Positions 63,955 through 64,000 of a stretch of 64,000 bases of DNA are shown piece by piece. Positions within the stretch are counted from its first letter, which is position 1, and the number at the start of each line of letters is the position of its first letter. The stretch spans positions 434,001 to 498,000 of the forward strand of contig CAVTLG010000014.1 in the NCBI GenBank assembly GCA_963735495.1, in the 5' to 3' direction. The stretch comes from CAVTLG01 sp963735495 (lineage in GTDB: Bacteria; Chloroflexota; Ktedonobacteria; Ktedonobacterales; Ktedonobacteraceae). The position numbers and the translations under genes are program-made. Under the pieces are notes generated by a model. The model worked only from the letters and a program-made list of their open reading frames with translations. It was not told where the DNA came from and did not search any database.

Positions 63955-64000
63955 GATGATCCCGTTTTTGTTGATGCTGTCGGCGTAGGTGTGGGCGTGG
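63951..64000 (-). CDS. C-terminal end of an upstream gene with Thr-Pro tail (partial)
   Basis: Read on the minus strand the last 16 residues are TPTPTPTASTKTGSS followed by TGA at 63953-63951, which overlaps the ApbE ATG (ATGA). The Thr-Pro run matches the linkers of secreted proteins in this genome. A flavin-accepting FMN-binding protein would fit this operon position, but the sequence shown does not prove it. Confidence 0.6.
   Translation of the reverse strand, partial: TPTPTPTASTKTGSS

Overview
The window looks like a piece of a soil-type Ktedonobacteria (Chloroflexota) chromosome. This is inferred from gene content: large multidomain secreted glycoside hydrolases with Thr-Pro linkers and malectin modules, TIR-WD40 and TIR-NACHT proteins, Cox-type molybdenum hydroxylases, and intergenic palindromic repeats of the form 'gggtaggggcgt...acgcccctaccc'. 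No rRNA, tRNA, CRISPR array or intact insertion sequence was recognised.

Layout. 1-4.1 kb: end of a VOC/glyoxalase-like gene, a VWA protein, a DJ-1/PfpI protein plus SnoaL-like pair, and an amidase. 4.2-8.9 kb: a divergent operon with a cyclase-family hydrolase and a three-subunit molybdenum hydroxylase (FAD, 2Fe-2S and Mo subunits), probably catabolic with the amidase. 9.1-14.1 kb: an APH-like phosphotransferase, a 634-aa methyltransferase-like protein with a disordered N-terminus, and a flavin monoamine oxidase. 14.5-31.8 kb: a saccharolytic cluster with GH27 alpha-galactosidase, a frameshifted malectin-GH16-TIM-barrel-discoidin glucanase, a LacI regulator, GH1 and GH3 beta-glucosidases and a GH81 endo-beta-1,3-glucanase. 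A GH18 chitinase follows at 34.1-35.6 kb. Together the set fits digestion of fungal (beta-1,3-glucan and chitin) cell walls: endo-enzymes act outside, GH3 and GH1 finish the oligosaccharides. 32-33.9 kb: a TetR-thioesterase operon with visible operators, and a Uma2 gene broken in a T7 run.

38-59 kb is a defence-like island. It holds a TIR-WD40 protein, an ECF sigma factor with an anti-sigma-like membrane protein, a PLD-SNF2 helicase fusion, a 1.7-kDa-scale (about 1680 aa) Eco57I/type IIG-like methylase, and a TIR-NACHT-HEAT protein. The two TIR genes share both their first ~150 residues and ~110 bp of upstream DNA, including a TTGACA-N17-TATACT promoter. The methylase segment is bracketed by inverted copies of one intergenic repeat. 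59-64 kb: a DUF151 (bifunctional nuclease) protein, a HopA1-family protein, and a translationally coupled membrane redox operon (ApbE flavin transferase, ferric-reductase-like membrane protein).

Most genes have a good Shine-Dalgarno and several starts were moved accordingly. Broken or truncated genes: the GH16 fusion, Uma2, and an MmyB-domain regulator remnant. All functional calls are from reading the translated sequence; no database search was run.
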